From Bacteroidota bacterium (GTDB lineage Bacteria; Bacteroidota; Bacteroidia; Bacteroidales; Porphyromonadaceae): a DNA stretch of 64,000 nucleotides. The stretch covers positions 62,001-126,000 of the forward strand of contig JAEWZH010000017.1 of NCBI GenBank assembly GCA_023395395.1. Direction: 5' to 3'. Below the pieces are notes generated by a model, which had not been told where the DNA came from, did not search any database, and worked only from the letters and a program-made list of their open reading frames with translations. Both the position numbers and the translations under genes were made by a program. Positions 53,826 through 63,009 of this stretch are shown here, in pieces. Positions within the stretch are counted from its first letter, which is position 1. Each line of letters opens with the position of its first letter.

Positions 53826-54377
53826 CTATTTCTCCAAATGCTTCTTCAATTCTCCTTGTTCTTCCTTAATACGTTTCTGTTGTAACAACAATTCTGCTTG
53901 CCGTTGTAAGGCTTGTTCGTAATCAACGACCTTCTGCTGTATCTGCTGAATGGCTTTGGGATTGCGGTGTGTGATAAAGAGGCTGTCGAGATGCGCGAAG
54001 TCTTTGCTTGTTGCTTTGCCTTGCATTCGCAGATAGCGGTAGCGGAGATCGTAATCGGAGGCGGTTTGCAGTTGGTTGGCTCCTATCGCGAAGAACCAAC
54101 AACCGACCATGACCAGTCCGCAAACTAACAAAAGCAATATGCGTCCGGCTAATTGCACGCTAGCAAAGAGCGAATAGTTCTTGTACTCTACGGGCTTTCG
54201 TTGCTCACGGATGAATTGTTGCAAGGCTTCAAACTTCGGGTCGAGTTTCTTGCTCGACTGCGATAGTGCCTCCAAAACAAGAAGTTGGTGCTCCTTGATT
54301 TTGGCTTGCGTCTCTTTGGAAAGATGGATTTGCACGGCTTCTTGCGCTTTGCCCAACAGGGTGTAGTACTCCATCAT
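53826..54377 (-). CDS. Hypothetical single-TM, coiled-coil protein, possibly from a mobilizable element
   Basis: About 183 residues from ATG 54377 (MMEYY). A helical N-terminal part (about 5-70, HLSKETQAKIKEHQLL), one TM helix at about 87-107 (ILLLLVCGLVMVGCWFFAIG), then a coiled-coil tail with many Gln and Glu (KAIQQIQQKVVDYEQALQR). An open frame continues upstream to a stop near 54424 without an ATG. The composition resembles proteins encoded beside relaxases in Bacteroidota mobilizable elements, but this is a weak memory. It is convergent with the PD-(D/E)XK gene. Confidence 0.5.
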   Translation of the reverse strand: MMEYYTLLGKAQEAVQIHLSKETQAKIKEHQLLVLEALSQSSKKLDPKFEALQQFIREQRKPVEYKNYSLFASVQLAGRILLLLVCGLVMVGCWFFAIGANQLQTASDYDLRYRYLRMQGKATSKDFAHLDSLFITHRNPKAIQQIQQKVVDYEQALQRQAELLLQQKRIKEEQGELKKHLEK

Positions 54378-54491
54378 ATTAAGCCGAAGAAGCACTTGGT
54401 ACTTCCGCTTCTCTGATAAAGTCTTGGGGAGGGGTCGCTACTTATGAAATCTGAGATTCCTATGTTGATTATGGGCAGGATTATTTTTGGT

Positions 54492-54499
54492 ATCTTTGC
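54492..54499 (+). promoter_or_regulatory. -7 promoter element for metK
   Basis: TATCTTTG; transcription should start about 54506, giving a leader of about 180 bases that contains the riboswitch. Confidence 0.6.
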
Positions 54500-54534
54500 G
54501 CCGTATTTGATTTACTAACTATCGTCGGTGATGG

Positions 54535-54593
54535 TCGTGGAGAGATTTGAGCTTGCTTGCAACCACGGTAAAAAATGCTAAATGAGTGGCTCA
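54535..54593 (+). promoter_or_regulatory. SAM-II-type riboswitch upstream of metK
   Basis: P1 CGTG (54537-54540) pairs with CACG (54564-54567). The loop has the family pattern GATTTGAGC then TTGCTTGCAA. After P1 comes the conserved GTAAAAAATGCTAAA, and GAGC in the loop can pair with GCTC (54589-54592) to form the pseudoknot that defines SAM-II. Ligand S-adenosylmethionine fits the downstream SAM synthetase gene. Consensus recalled from memory, not computed. Confidence 0.8.
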
Positions 54594-54605
54594 AGACACT
54601 ATCTA

Positions 54606-54637
54606 ACACATAGGGTGTGTGAGTATCTCTTTTAGTT
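54606..54637 (+). terminator. Possible riboswitch-controlled terminator
   Basis: A weak 5-bp stem ACACA/TGTGT followed by a T-rich run. It could be an expression platform, but the stem is short. Confidence 0.25.
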
Positions 54638-54686
54638 TTTCCTCTCTTTGACCTTACTGACGTTTAATGAGATAAAACGTGACAGT

Positions 54687-55973
54687 ATGAGTTATTTATT
54701 TACTTCTGAATCGGTAAGCGAAGGGCACCCAGACAAGGTGGCTGACCAAATCTCCGATGCGATACTAGACCACTTCTTGGCTCAGGATCCTGAGAGCAAG
54801 GTAGCATGCGAAACCCTTGTAACCACAGGGCAGGTGGTGATTTCGGGGGAGATTTCCTCCAAGGCGTATGTCGATATTCCATCGGTGGTACGTGGGGTGA
54901 TTAATCGGATTGGCTACGACAAAGGGGAGTATCTCTTTGACGGCAACTCGTGTGGTATTCTTACAGCCATCAGTGAGCAGAGCCCCGATATTCACCGTGG
55001 TGTGGTGCGTGAGGATGTGCGTAATCAGGGCGCAGGCGACCAAGGGATGATGTTTGGATACGCCAATAATGAGAGCGACACCTATATGCCACTACCGATT
55101 GAGCTTTCACATACGATACTACAAGAGTTGGCGAAAATCAGAAAAGAGGAGCCGGAACTGATGCCTTACCTTCGTCCAGATGCCAAGAGTCAGGTGACGC
55201 TGGAGTACAACCTCGATCGTACGCCTAAGCGTGTACATACTATCGTGGTGAGTACGCAACATGATGAATTTGTGAGGTCTCATGCCGGGCTGTCACAATC
55301 TGAGGCAGATAGGATGATGCAGGATAGAATCAAGAAGGATATTCATTCTATTCTACTTCCGAGAGTGGTGGAGAAGTACAGCCCGGAGGTGCAGAAGCTA
55401 TTTGATAGCAAGATAATTCTGCACGTCAATCCCACTGGTAAGTTTGTGATTGGTGGTCCAGCCGGTGATACAGGGCTTACAGGTCGTAAGATCATTGTAG
55501 ATACTTATGGTGGACGATCATCACACGGCGGTGGAGCATTTAGTGGCAAGGATAGCTCGAAAGTGGATAGGTCTGCGGCTTACGCTGCACGCTATCTAGC
55601 TAAGAATCTGGTGGCTGCAGGGGTGGCTGACGAGGTGAAGATACAAGTGGCTTATGCCATCGGTATCGCTGAGCCTGTAAGTCTATTCGTGGACACCTAC
55701 GGGAGAAATCATGTGGCGATGAATGATGAGGAGATTGCGGAGAAGCTAATGGAGATTTTTGACCTCAGACCTTACAGCATAGTGGAGTCGCTCCGTCTCA
55801 AGCAGCCCATCTATCAAGAGAGTGCAGCTTATGGTCACATGGGGCGTACGCCTCGTAAGATGACGAAGCACTTCGAAAATCCCTATGGAGCACCAATCGA
55901 TATGGAGGTGGAGCTTTTCCCTTGGGAGGAATTGACATTGGTAGACAAGATGAAAGAGGTATTTTTTCAGTAG
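54687..55973 (+). CDS. metK: S-adenosylmethionine synthetase
   Basis: A 428-residue enzyme making SAM from methionine and ATP. The start at MSYLFTSESVSEGHPDKV fits the family (the HPDK motif at about 15); an earlier in-frame ATG at 54648 would add residues with no family support. The conserved core is present: GEISS, GDQGMMFGYA, GGPAGDTGLTGRKI and GGGAFSGKD. It is preceded by a SAM-II-type riboswitch, giving feedback control, and ends before a strong terminator. Confidence 0.97.
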   Translation: MSYLFTSESVSEGHPDKVADQISDAILDHFLAQDPESKVACETLVTTGQVVISGEISSKAYVDIPSVVRGVINRIGYDKGEYLFDGNSCGILTAISEQSPDIHRGVVREDVRNQGAGDQGMMFGYANNESDTYMPLPIELSHTILQELAKIRKEEPELMPYLRPDAKSQVTLEYNLDRTPKRVHTIVVSTQHDEFVRSHAGLSQSEADRMMQDRIKKDIHSILLPRVVEKYSPEVQKLFDSKIILHVNPTGKFVIGGPAGDTGLTGRKIIVDTYGGRSSHGGGAFSGKDSSKVDRSAAYAARYLAKNLVAAGVADEVKIQVAYAIGIAEPVSLFVDTYGRNHVAMNDEEIAEKLMEIFDLRPYSIVESLRLKQPIYQESAAYGHMGRTPRKMTKHFENPYGAPIDMEVELFPWEELTLVDKMKEVFFQ

Positions 55974-55993
55974 CCTTTAGTCATTTATGATAG

Positions 55994-56042
55994 ATCGGCG
56001 GTCGGTAGACACAAGTTGTGACTACCGACCGCCGATTGTTTT
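55994..56042 (+). terminator. Terminator after metK
   Basis: A 15-bp stem: ATCGGCGGTCGGTAG (55994) against CTACCGACCGCCGAT (ending 56036), then TGTTTT. The focA promoter begins directly behind it. Confidence 0.9.
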
Positions 56043-56050
56043 ATCTTTGG

Positions 56051-56058
56051 TATCTTTG
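56051..56058 (+). promoter_or_regulatory. -7 promoter element for focA
   Basis: TATCTTTG, 29 bases before the focA ATG; a GTG inside it (56058) is therefore not a start. Confidence 0.65.
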
Positions 56059-56087
56059 TGATAAAGCATAAGGACTTAAATATTACA

Positions 56088-56870
56088 ATGTATAATACAC
56101 CAAACGAAGTACTAGTGGCGACTGAGGGGATGGCACTGAAAAAGTACAAGACACCCCTGCCAAAGCTGGCGCTACTCGGCGTATTGGGAGGTGCTTATAT
56201 CGCACTTGGAGGCTGGCTCTCCTTTTATGTAGCCAATGGCATGCCGGTGGCCACAGAGGGGAATCCCGCACTGGTAAAACTAATCCAAGGCGCACTTTTC
56301 CCCGTGGGGCTGGTGTTGATAATTCTGGTTGGAGGAGAGCTCTTCACCGGCAATACAGCCTATCTGGTAACAGGTGCTCGAAAGGGAGTGACACCTTGGA
56401 GTTATATTGCGACCAATTGGGGCATCGTCTGGGTCACCAATTTCATTGGAGCACTGCTGCTCTGTTTTCTGCTTGTCAAGCAGACGGGGATGTTGGTATC
56501 TGAGCCTTGGGTAAGTGCCATTGTCCATACTGCAGAAGGAAAAGTTGCCCAGCCATGGATGACGATATTTCTGAAAGGAATAGGTGCAAATTGGTTGGTT
56601 TGCCTGGCGGTCTGGCTTGGGCTTAGCTCCAAAGAGATGCTGGGGAGACTGGTAGGGCTTTGGATTCCGGTGATGGTATTTGTCACCCTAGGTTATGAGC
56701 ATAGTATCGCTAATATGTTTTATATCCCGATGGGCATGATGAGTGGTGCCAATGTCACGATTGCTCAGATGATTTGGAATAATCTTATTCCTGCGACCTT
56801 GGGTAATATCGTGGGAGGTGCTGTCTTTGTCGGACTATTGTATAGCTATCTATATATGGAGAGGAAATGA
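56088..56870 (+). CDS. focA: Formate/nitrite transporter family channel
   Basis: About 260 residues, six TM helices, pentameric FNT channel. Family motifs: GGAYIALGG near the N-terminus, GGELFTGN (about 91-98), NWGIVWVTNFIGAL, and later KGIGANWLVCLAVWL and GYEHSIANMFYIP. It would export formate (fermentation) or take up nitrite or hydrosulfide; the exact ion is not told by sequence. The stop overlaps the TolC gene start by 4 bases, linking it to the exporter operon. Confidence 0.88.
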   Translation: MYNTPNEVLVATEGMALKKYKTPLPKLALLGVLGGAYIALGGWLSFYVANGMPVATEGNPALVKLIQGALFPVGLVLIILVGGELFTGNTAYLVTGARKGVTPWSYIATNWGIVWVTNFIGALLLCFLLVKQTGMLVSEPWVSAIVHTAEGKVAQPWMTIFLKGIGANWLVCLAVWLGLSSKEMLGRLVGLWIPVMVFVTLGYEHSIANMFYIPMGMMSGANVTIAQMIWNNLIPATLGNIVGGAVFVGLLYSYLYMERK

Positions 56871-58162
56871 GACAATTATTTATGATACTCACCGGCTCGC
56901 TTATGGGAATAGTGGCAATGTCTCAGACCATTACCCTAGAAGAGTGCTTGGAGAATACCCGTGCCAATTTCCCTCTTCTTGACCAGAAGATAGTACAGCA
57001 GGAGATGGGAGAGAGCCTGGGTAATGCACTTTGGTATGCCTATATCCCTCAGTTGGCGTTGGAGGGGAGGATGACTCATCAGAGCCATGTGACGGAGTTG
57101 GATGTTACGATGCCTCAGCTTCCGGGGATGCCCCCAATGGTGCTGGACTTGCCAGAGATTCCTAAACTTCAGTACCAAGCCTATCTGCAAGCGACACAAT
57201 TGATATGGGACGGCGGAAGAGTAAACGCTGGATCTCGAAAGATCAAAGCGGAAACGGAAGTACATCAGGCCGAAGTAGATGTGCAGCTTCAAAAGATTGA
57301 AGAAGCTGTGACAGAACTTTACTTTTCACTGCTGATGTTGGAGAGGCAGCAGGAACTACAGCAGATATTGATAAACGAATTGGCAAGACAAGAGAGACGT
57401 ATTGGCTCGGCACTCAATAATGGAGTAGCAACAGAGAATGATCTCGATCTCTTGAGGGTAGAGCGGCTCAAAGCGGAGCAATCTAGCGAGCAACTCCAGA
57501 TAAGTCGTGAAGCTGTGCTGGAGTCTTTATCCCTTTACACAGGCAGGGAGCTATCGACTGAGATCAAGGCTGCTATCCCGACCGTACCGGTTTTTGCCAC
57601 CAAAGAGGAAGAGCGTTTGGCATCGCAGAGAGCAGAGCACGCCCTATTTGATGCCAAGCTGAGGAGTGCAGAGGCTTCCTGGCAGAGCTACAAGGCGGGC
57701 GGGATGCCTACTATTGCGTTGTTTGCGAGAGGCGGTTATGGCAGACCGGGGCTTAATATGCTCAATCCTGATCCTATGTCGTTTTATATCGGGGGTATTA
57801 CGCTGAGTTGGAACTTCGGCAAGCTCTATGACTTCGACGCCCAACGTAAGAAGTTGCAGGGGACTAGTCTTTTGATTGAATTACAAAGGCAAGCACTAGA
57901 ACGTGAGATAGCGAGTAAAGAGGCGCAGTACACAGCTGAAGCCAGACAATATCAAGCGTTGGTGGATAAGGACAAGGAGATTGTAGCTCTCCGTAAAAGG
58001 GTTGCAGAGCGAGGCAAACTCCAAGAAAATGAAGGGACACTATCTACTACCGACTATCTCCAGCAAATCAGTAATTATCATGCGGCAGAGCAAACCGCTG
58101 AAGTACACCGGCTACAGTATCTTCGTGCACTCTATCGCCTAAAGAATAACTTTGGATTATGA
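56867..58162 (+). CDS. TolC family outer membrane efflux protein
   Basis: A 431-residue protein with a signal peptide (1 to about 22, ending VAMSQ) and the tandem helical repeats of TolC: ITLEECLENTR at the start, LQATQLIWDGGRVNAG, and a second half with ISLSWNFGKLYDF-type sequence (here ITLSWNFGKLYDF). It forms the outer-membrane channel of the exporter encoded downstream. It overlaps focA and the adaptor gene by 4 bases each. Confidence 0.9.
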   Translation: MRQLFMILTGSLMGIVAMSQTITLEECLENTRANFPLLDQKIVQQEMGESLGNALWYAYIPQLALEGRMTHQSHVTELDVTMPQLPGMPPMVLDLPEIPKLQYQAYLQATQLIWDGGRVNAGSRKIKAETEVHQAEVDVQLQKIEEAVTELYFSLLMLERQQELQQILINELARQERRIGSALNNGVATENDLDLLRVERLKAEQSSEQLQISREAVLESLSLYTGRELSTEIKAAIPTVPVFATKEEERLASQRAEHALFDAKLRSAEASWQSYKAGGMPTIALFARGGYGRPGLNMLNPDPMSFYIGGITLSWNFGKLYDFDAQRKKLQGTSLLIELQRQALEREIASKEAQYTAEARQYQALVDKDKEIVALRKRVAERGKLQENEGTLSTTDYLQQISNYHAAEQTAEVHRLQYLRALYRLKNNFGL

Positions 58163-59046
58163 AAAAGGGATTGTTTATAATTGCTCTAGCGATACTCGTA
58201 GCAGGTTGCAAAAGTGGCAATGATGGTTTGGTTGGCTCAGGGAGTTTTGAAGCGACCGAAGTGCTGGTCTCCAGTGAGGCAAATGGTCGGGTATTGGCTT
58301 GGGATATTGAGGAGGGAAGTGTACTGAAGGCAGGGCAGCAAGTAGGGTTGATAGATACCACTCAGCTCTATTTGCAAAAAGAGGCACTTCTGCGGTCGGG
58401 AAAAGGAGTGCGTGCCGCCAGACCCAATGTCACGACTCAGACCAAAGCCATCGAAGTACAGCTGGAGGACTTAAGGGCTCAGAAGGCGCGCACCGCACGG
58501 CTATTAGAGGCTGGGGTCGCCACTCGGAAACAGTTGGATGATATAGAAACTGGTATCGCTGCTCTGGAGAGTCAATTGGCGGCTAGCCGTAGTACACTCT
58601 CCAATAGCAATGCCCAGATCTCTGCCCAAAGCTCTGCGATAGATGTGCAAGTGGCTCAGGTCGATGATCTGATAGCTCGCTCTGTAGTCCGCTCTCCCAT
58701 CGATGGCACGGTCACTGCGACCTATATCAATAGGGGTGAATTGGCTGGTCAGGGGCGTCCTCTATTCAGAGTCGCTAATCTCTCTGAAATGTACCTCCGT
58801 GCGTATGTGCAGGGAGACAAGCTGGGGAAACTCAAGCTGGGGGACACACTTGAGGTACAAGTAGACGGTGCTGAGGGAGAAAAGCGACTATACGATGGTG
58901 TAATCACTTGGATATCTAACGTAGCCGAGTTTACACCCAAGACAGTGCAAACCGAGGACGAACGCTCCAACCTCGTCTATGCCATCAAGGTTAAGGTTGC
59001 CAATGATGGTTATTTACGCATTGGCATGTACGGGGAAGTGAAGTAA
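58159..59046 (+). CDS. HlyD-family membrane fusion (adaptor) lipoprotein
   Basis: A 295-residue lipoprotein (ILVAGC lipobox, Cys about 16). A biotinyl-lipoyl-like half (GRVLAWDIEEGSVLKAGQQV) is followed by a long coiled-coil hairpin (about 70-160) and the second lipoyl half (VRSPIDGTVTATYINRGE), then a beta-barrel domain. It bridges the inner-membrane ABC complex and TolC. Lipid anchoring replaces the usual N-terminal TM helix. Confidence 0.9.
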   Translation: MKKGLFIIALAILVAGCKSGNDGLVGSGSFEATEVLVSSEANGRVLAWDIEEGSVLKAGQQVGLIDTTQLYLQKEALLRSGKGVRAARPNVTTQTKAIEVQLEDLRAQKARTARLLEAGVATRKQLDDIETGIAALESQLAASRSTLSNSNAQISAQSSAIDVQVAQVDDLIARSVVRSPIDGTVTATYINRGELAGQGRPLFRVANLSEMYLRAYVQGDKLGKLKLGDTLEVQVDGAEGEKRLYDGVITWISNVAEFTPKTVQTEDERSNLVYAIKVKVANDGYLRIGMYGEVK

Positions 59047-59063
59047 AGGTGTTACAAGAGCAG

Positions 59064-59981
59064 ATGATACTTGCCGAAGGGCTTAGCCTTACATTCCCTT
59101 CTCCTAGCGGAGGGCGAGTGGGGGTAGGTACGGCTCCAGGGGGGCTCTCCTTTGGAGTCGGGAGAGGAGAAATCTTCGGGATTATCGGACCCGATGGTGC
59201 AGGCAAGAGTACTCTTTTCCGTATTCTATGCTCTCTTATGCTCCCCGATAAAGGGCGAGCCATCGTAGCCGGATACGATACAAACAATGACTACAAGCCT
59301 CTCCGCAAGGTGATTGGCTATATGCCGGGGACATTCTCCCTCTATCCCGACCTCTCAGTGGAGGAAAACCTAAAGTTTTTCGCCACCATATTCGGCACCA
59401 CTATTGAGGAGAATTATCATCTAATCGAGGATATCTACAGCCAGATCGAACCTTTTAAGAACCGCAAGGCACGCTCTCTATCCGGGGGGATGAAACAAAA
59501 GCTCGCTCTCTCCTGCGCACTTATCCATAGCCCGGAGATACTATTCTTAGACGAACCCACTACCGGTATTGACCCCATCAGCCGTGTAGACCTATGGAAT
59601 ATGTTGCGCAAACTCGCCAAGCAAGGCGTCACTATAGTGGTTTCGACACCCTACATGGATGAGGCAAAGCAATGCGACCGTATCGCATTTATGCAGGATG
59701 GGCAATTCCTTACGGTAGAGTCTCCACAAGAGCTGGAGCGTGATTATCCCTATCCCATATTCGAAGTGCAGGGCGATGACCGCCTTGAGCTGCTCGGACG
59801 ACTTTCAACCTTCCCTAAGGCGATCAATAGCTTCGCCTTCGGGGAGGTTTTTCATATCACTACCCAAGAGGGGGTTACAGCCGAGGAGATTGCCGCCTAT
59901 ATCGGCAGCGATAGTGTGCGACAAATCAATGCCGGATTGGAAGATGCCTTCCTCCTCCTCTCGATGCCCAAGAAGCCATGA
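59064..59981 (+). CDS. ABC exporter ATP-binding protein 1
   Basis: About 305 residues. Walker A GPDGAGKST, Q-loop region YMPGTFSLYPDL, signature LSGGMKQKLALSCAL, Walker B ILFLDEPTTG and a switch His replaced by Pro in VVSTPYMDEA. An insert rich in Gly and Pro precedes Walker A. ATG 59064 is preferred over a GTG at 59049. It works with the next ATPase as a two-ATPase exporter, as in YbhF-type systems where both are fused. Confidence 0.88.
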   Translation: MILAEGLSLTFPSPSGGRVGVGTAPGGLSFGVGRGEIFGIIGPDGAGKSTLFRILCSLMLPDKGRAIVAGYDTNNDYKPLRKVIGYMPGTFSLYPDLSVEENLKFFATIFGTTIEENYHLIEDIYSQIEPFKNRKARSLSGGMKQKLALSCALIHSPEILFLDEPTTGIDPISRVDLWNMLRKLAKQGVTIVVSTPYMDEAKQCDRIAFMQDGQFLTVESPQELERDYPYPIFEVQGDDRLELLGRLSTFPKAINSFAFGEVFHITTQEGVTAEEIAAYIGSDSVRQINAGLEDAFLLLSMPKKP

Positions 59982-60724
59982 ATAGCAACTACGTCATAGA
60001 GGTGGAGGGGCTGACCAAGGTCTTTGGCGACTTCCATGCCGTGGACAATATCTCCTTCAATGTCAAGAAAGGTGAGATCTTTGGATTTCTCGGTGCTAAC
60101 GGTGCAGGTAAGACCACTGCGATGAAGATGCTGTGCGGTCTCTCCAAGCCTACGAGTGGTACGGGACAGGTGGCAGGGTGTGATATCCTGACGGAGAATG
60201 AGGAGATCAAGAAGCACATCGGTTACATGAGCCAGAAGTTTGCCCTTTACGATGACCTCACAGTCAAGGAGAACATCCGTCTATTTGCAGGCATCTACCG
60301 TATGCCACTCCCTGAGATTCGCACCAAGACACACGACATGCTCCAGAGGCTCGACTTCTACGACTATCGCAATACCTTAGTGAGCAAATTGCCACTGGGA
60401 TGGAAGCAAAAACTCGCTTTCTCCATCTCCATCTTCCACCAGCCCGAGATTGTTTTCCTCGATGAGCCTACGGGAGGTGTAGACCCCATCACACGTCGCA
60501 AGTTTTGGGAACTCATCTACGAAGCTGCCTATGGGCAGGGGATTACCGTCTTTGTCACTACCCACTATATGGACGAAGCAGAGTACTGCAATCGAGTCTC
60601 CATCATGGTCGATGGGACAATAAAGGCTATGGGTAGTCCCGCTCAGCTCAAAGTTGAGACCGGAGCCAAGGATATGGACTCAGTATTTAAGAAAGTAGCG
60701 AGAGAGGGGAGGCGAGTTGAATGA
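59978..60724 (+). CDS. ABC exporter ATP-binding protein 2
   Basis: A 248-residue ATPase. Walker A GANGAGKTT, Q-loop GYMSQKFALYDDL, a weak signature KLPLGWKQKLAFSISI lacking the usual LSGG, Walker B IVFLDEPTGG and the switch His in VTTHYMDEA. The two ATPases are thus complementary: the first has the good signature but no switch His, the second the reverse. It overlaps both neighbours by 4 bases. Confidence 0.88.
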   Translation: MNSNYVIEVEGLTKVFGDFHAVDNISFNVKKGEIFGFLGANGAGKTTAMKMLCGLSKPTSGTGQVAGCDILTENEEIKKHIGYMSQKFALYDDLTVKENIRLFAGIYRMPLPEIRTKTHDMLQRLDFYDYRNTLVSKLPLGWKQKLAFSISIFHQPEIVFLDEPTGGVDPITRRKFWELIYEAAYGQGITVFVTTHYMDEAEYCNRVSIMVDGTIKAMGSPAQLKVETGAKDMDSVFKKVAREGRRVE

Positions 60725-61842
60725 AAGGGGCACTACGCAAACAGTTTTGGGCATTTGTAGGGAAGGAGTTTATCCATATCCTACGCGACCCTTATACCCT
60801 CTTGATTCTTATCCTGATGCCGATTGTAGAGATACTCCTTTTCGGCTTTGCACTCAATATGGATGTCACCAATATCCGTACTGCGGTCGTGAGCCTTGGA
60901 GAGAGTAGATATACCCAAAAACTCCAAGACAAACTGAGGAGCCATCCCGACTTTATCCTCTACAATGGCACTCTATCTGTTTATGAGGCAGAGCAATTGC
61001 TCCAAGCCAACCAATTGGATATGTACCTAGTCATCCCGGAAGGCTTTGAAAAGGAGGTCTACACTCGGCAGCCGACCGAGATACAGGTGGTAGTGGATGC
61101 CTCCGACCCCAATGCAGGTGAGATACGTGTCAGCTACGTCTCGGCTATTTTTGCTTCGGTGATGCGTGACGAGCTTGGTACCACCCAAGCCTCCTATACC
61201 ATCGATGTAAACAGTCGAATGCTGTACAACCCTATGATGCGCTCGAGCTACAACTTCGTACCCGGTATTATGGGATTGGTATTTATCGTACTCTGTACCA
61301 TCATGACAAGCGTCAGCATCGCTCGCGAAAAGGAACGTGGCAGTATGGAACTACTCCTCGCCTCCCCTGCCAGTGCCACCGTTATGGTACTCGCCAAGAC
61401 AGTCCCTTACTTCGTAGTCTCCCTTGTCAATATCGCATCTATCCTACTGCTCTCCTACTTCACGCTGGGAGTCCCTATCCGAGGGTCATTGATACTGCTG
61501 GTGTTTGTCACCATGCTTTACGTCTTTGTTGCACTCGCCATTGGGCTCGCCATATCAAGCATTGTGGAAAGCCAAAAGGAAGCAGTGATCTTGTCGGGCT
61601 TCGGAATGATGATGCCCACCATCCTCCTCTCGGGGATGCTCTTTCCCATCGCCAATATGCCACTTGTTCTACAGTGGATCAGCACCATAGTACCAGCTAA
61701 GTACTATATCGATGCCGCTCGAAAAGTGATGATCCAGGGCGTAGGGCTAGAGGTCATCTGGCCACAAGTCCTCGCCCTTACGGTCATCATTGTTGTGATG
61801 ATGTCTATTGCGATAGCCAAGGTCAAACCTCGACTTAGATAG
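60721..61842 (+). CDS. ABC-2 type exporter permease 1
   Basis: A 373-residue membrane protein: one N-terminal TM (about 22-42), a large periplasmic domain (about 43-180), then five TM helices with the ABC-2 motif SIAREKERGSMELLLASP and a C-terminal TM. The family (YhhJ/YbhR) exports drugs or hydrophobic compounds. Substrate unknown. Confidence 0.9.
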   Translation: MKGALRKQFWAFVGKEFIHILRDPYTLLILILMPIVEILLFGFALNMDVTNIRTAVVSLGESRYTQKLQDKLRSHPDFILYNGTLSVYEAEQLLQANQLDMYLVIPEGFEKEVYTRQPTEIQVVVDASDPNAGEIRVSYVSAIFASVMRDELGTTQASYTIDVNSRMLYNPMMRSSYNFVPGIMGLVFIVLCTIMTSVSIAREKERGSMELLLASPASATVMVLAKTVPYFVVSLVNIASILLLSYFTLGVPIRGSLILLVFVTMLYVFVALAIGLAISSIVESQKEAVILSGFGMMMPTILLSGMLFPIANMPLVLQWISTIVPAKYYIDAARKVMIQGVGLEVIWPQVLALTVIIVVMMSIAIAKVKPRLR

Positions 61843-61845
61843 CCT

Positions 61846-62940
61846 ATGGTACTTAGATTTCTATTAGAGAAAGAGGTAAAGCAGCTCTTCCGCAATCCTG
61901 TCATGAAGGGTGTACTGATCTTTTATACAGTGATGGTGCTCTTGTTCTTCCCTTGGACCATCAATCAAGAACTCAAGGAGCTCAATGTCACGATAGTCAA
62001 TACCGATCAAGGGCAGTATGCGCGGCAATTAATCGGGAAAATCCAAGGGACCCCCACCATAAAGATTCAGAATAGCTATCCGAATTATACCTCTGCTTTA
62101 GAGGATATAGAGTCCCAAAGATCTTTGGCGATTATAGTACTCCCAGAGGACTTTAGCAGAAACCTTGAGCGGGACAGGGCGGTTGAGGTACAGGTACTCA
62201 TCAATTCTGTCAATGGTAGTCAAGCAGGCCTTGCACAGAGCTATATCACCAGACTAATCCAAGAGTATTCCTCTGAACTACGGATCTCCAATCCTCAAAA
62301 TATTGAGATCAAGCCGGTCTATAAGTACAATAGCACGCTTGACTACCAGTTTTTTATGCTCCCCGGGCTCTTGGTCATTATGATCACCATGTACAGTAGC
62401 ATCTTCCCGGCGATGAGTATTGTGACGGAGAAAGAGCTGGGGACACTACAGCAAATCAACGTGACACCCATCAAGCGCTCCACCTTTATCCTCTCCAAGA
62501 TTATTCCCTTCTGGCTGATTGCCATGCTCGCAGTATCCATAAGCGTACCGATTGTATATTGGGTATATGGACTAGTATTTCAAGGCAATTTCCTCCTCTA
62601 TCTCTTTGCCACCTTGCTATTCTCTGTAGGTCTCTCCTTTATGGGCGTCATCCTCTCCAATCTCTCGGAGACCATCCAGCAGACGATGTTCCTCACCCTT
62701 TTCTTTATCCTTATTTTCTTCCTCGTGAGCGGACTATTCACCCCTGTCAATGCGATGCCGCTTTGGGGGCAAGCTATTGCTTATGCCAATCCGCTGACCT
62801 ACTTCATCCGTATTAATCGTATGATGTACCTGCGTGGCGCAGGCTTTATGGAGATATATCCGGATCTCATCGCATTGGTCGTCTTCATAGTCCTCTTCAG
62901 TACGACAGCCGTCCTCACCCACAATAAACGAAAGGATTAA
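61846..62940 (+). CDS. ABC-2 type exporter permease 2
   Basis: A 364-residue paralog of the preceding permease with the same layout (TM at about 20-40, periplasmic domain, five TM helices) and the motif SIVTEKELGTLQQINVTPI. The pair forms the inner-membrane channel. It is the last gene of the focA-exporter operon. Confidence 0.9.
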   Translation: MVLRFLLEKEVKQLFRNPVMKGVLIFYTVMVLLFFPWTINQELKELNVTIVNTDQGQYARQLIGKIQGTPTIKIQNSYPNYTSALEDIESQRSLAIIVLPEDFSRNLERDRAVEVQVLINSVNGSQAGLAQSYITRLIQEYSSELRISNPQNIEIKPVYKYNSTLDYQFFMLPGLLVIMITMYSSIFPAMSIVTEKELGTLQQINVTPIKRSTFILSKIIPFWLIAMLAVSISVPIVYWVYGLVFQGNFLLYLFATLLFSVGLSFMGVILSNLSETIQQTMFLTLFFILIFFLVSGLFTPVNAMPLWGQAIAYANPLTYFIRINRMMYLRGAGFMEIYPDLIALVVFIVLFSTTAVLTHNKRKD

Positions 62941-63009
62941 TTTCTCCCCACTCCCATATCTTCGGCATATTTTGACCCTATTCGTGACAAGTTGGTCCTA
63001 AGTGAGCGA

